From contig MU008210.1 in NCBI GenBank assembly GCA_010909165.1, positions 1 to 64,000 of the forward strand: a DNA stretch of 64,000 nucleotides. Reading direction: 5' to 3'. The stretch's first letter is position 1, and the number at the start of each line of letters is the position of its first letter. This stretch comes from Anthoceros angustus. Its lineage: Eukaryota > Streptophyta > Anthocerotopsida > Anthocerotales > Anthocerotaceae. The notes below the pieces were generated by a model. It was not told the origin of the DNA, searched no databases, and saw only the letters and a list, made by a program, of their open reading frames with translations. A program made the position numbers and the translations under genes. Shown here piece after piece: positions 63,621 to 64,000 of this stretch.

Positions 63621-64000
63621 CCACTTTGTATGTGGTCCCACGTGTTACGCCCTCTCTTCAAAATCCTAAGGGGATATTGCTTCCATATTTGCATTTAAGG
63701 GTTAGGTGGGGCCCCTAACTTCACTGAGATGAGACAAAACTTTGAAGGAGGATTTGGCACACATTGGGGCCTTTCTCATCAGGATCCACGAGGCATTTGG
63801 TCTCCTCTCTTCTTGCTTTGCCGCCCGGTACCTTATTTATTTGCATGCGTCCCTCTTGGCTTAGCTAACGAGGACTTTGACAACCAGGTATGTAGGCGTT
63901 GGATGACATCATCGGCCCAAGTACGAGGGGATTTTATAGAAATATATCAAAATTTGATTCGATGTTATTGATTTATTAAATAAAATAATAAGGTATATCT
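63621..64000. other. Window end, nothing assigned
   Basis: One plus-strand frame of 80 codons (63,729-63,971) with no motif that I know. The last 60 bases are AT-rich. Confidence 0.3.

Noticed and set aside
1-64000. tRNA or rRNA genes
   Set aside because: I looked for T-loop words (GGTTCRAATCC) and conserved rRNA words on both strands and found none that I could support. A covariance-model scan was not possible here.

Overview
This window is a nuclear, repeat-dense eukaryotic segment, most likely from a land plant with a large genome. I see no host gene, tRNA or rRNA that I can defend. Nearly everything from about 2.7 to 59.6 kb is one family of Ty3/gypsy-type LTR retrotransposon, read on the minus strand. 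The evidence is a set of roughly 1.0-1.3 kb LTRs with TG...CA ends and a TATA box, a primer-binding site of the TGGCGC...CCGGGA type next to them, and decayed gag, protease, RT, RNase H and integrase coding in the canonical Ty3 order. The species cannot be told from this sequence.

Layout. 1-2,723: plus-strand 3' end of an element with its LTR. 2,724-6,337: gag remnant, PBS and a diverged LTR (minus). 6,338-16,662: an LTR pair around a pol-less internal region made of local tandem duplications. 16,663-20,953: a second pol-less internal region. 20,954-34,121: the most complete element (LTR, extra ORF, internal promoter with palindrome array, integrase, RNase H, RT, protease, gag, PBS, LTR; about 13.2 kb). 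34,122-34,816: an element reduced to under 0.7 kb between two LTRs. 34,817-42,614: an LTR, extra ORF region, then CCT-rich low-complexity and unclassified DNA. 42,615-54,523: a second long element that has lost RT, protease and the integrase core. 54,524-59,606: scrambled mosaic sequence, a truncated LTR and another extra-ORF block. 59,607-62,775: a plus-strand LTR fragment as the spacer of an inverted repeat, then a tandem duplication. 62,776-64,000: lower-copy, AT-richer DNA with one possible gag-like remnant.

The elements do not sit side by side as independent insertions. One LTR at a time separates successive internal regions, as in LTR-LTR unequal recombination. Beyond gag-pol, the family carries a long extra sense-strand ORF between integrase and the 3' LTR. 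Its amino half is basic, its middle is globular, its carboxyl half is coiled coil, and its last codons overlap the polypurine tract. In front of it lies a conserved block with a TATA box, a G-box and a cluster of short dyads built on CCTACC/GGTAGG. This block occurs five times and is the most interesting feature here.

Caution: near-identical copies differ mostly by short losses at CG- and CAG/CTG-containing words, and some stretches look like patchworks of nearby sequence. Part of the frame disruption may therefore come from sequencing or assembly. Boundaries of decayed coding regions are approximate.
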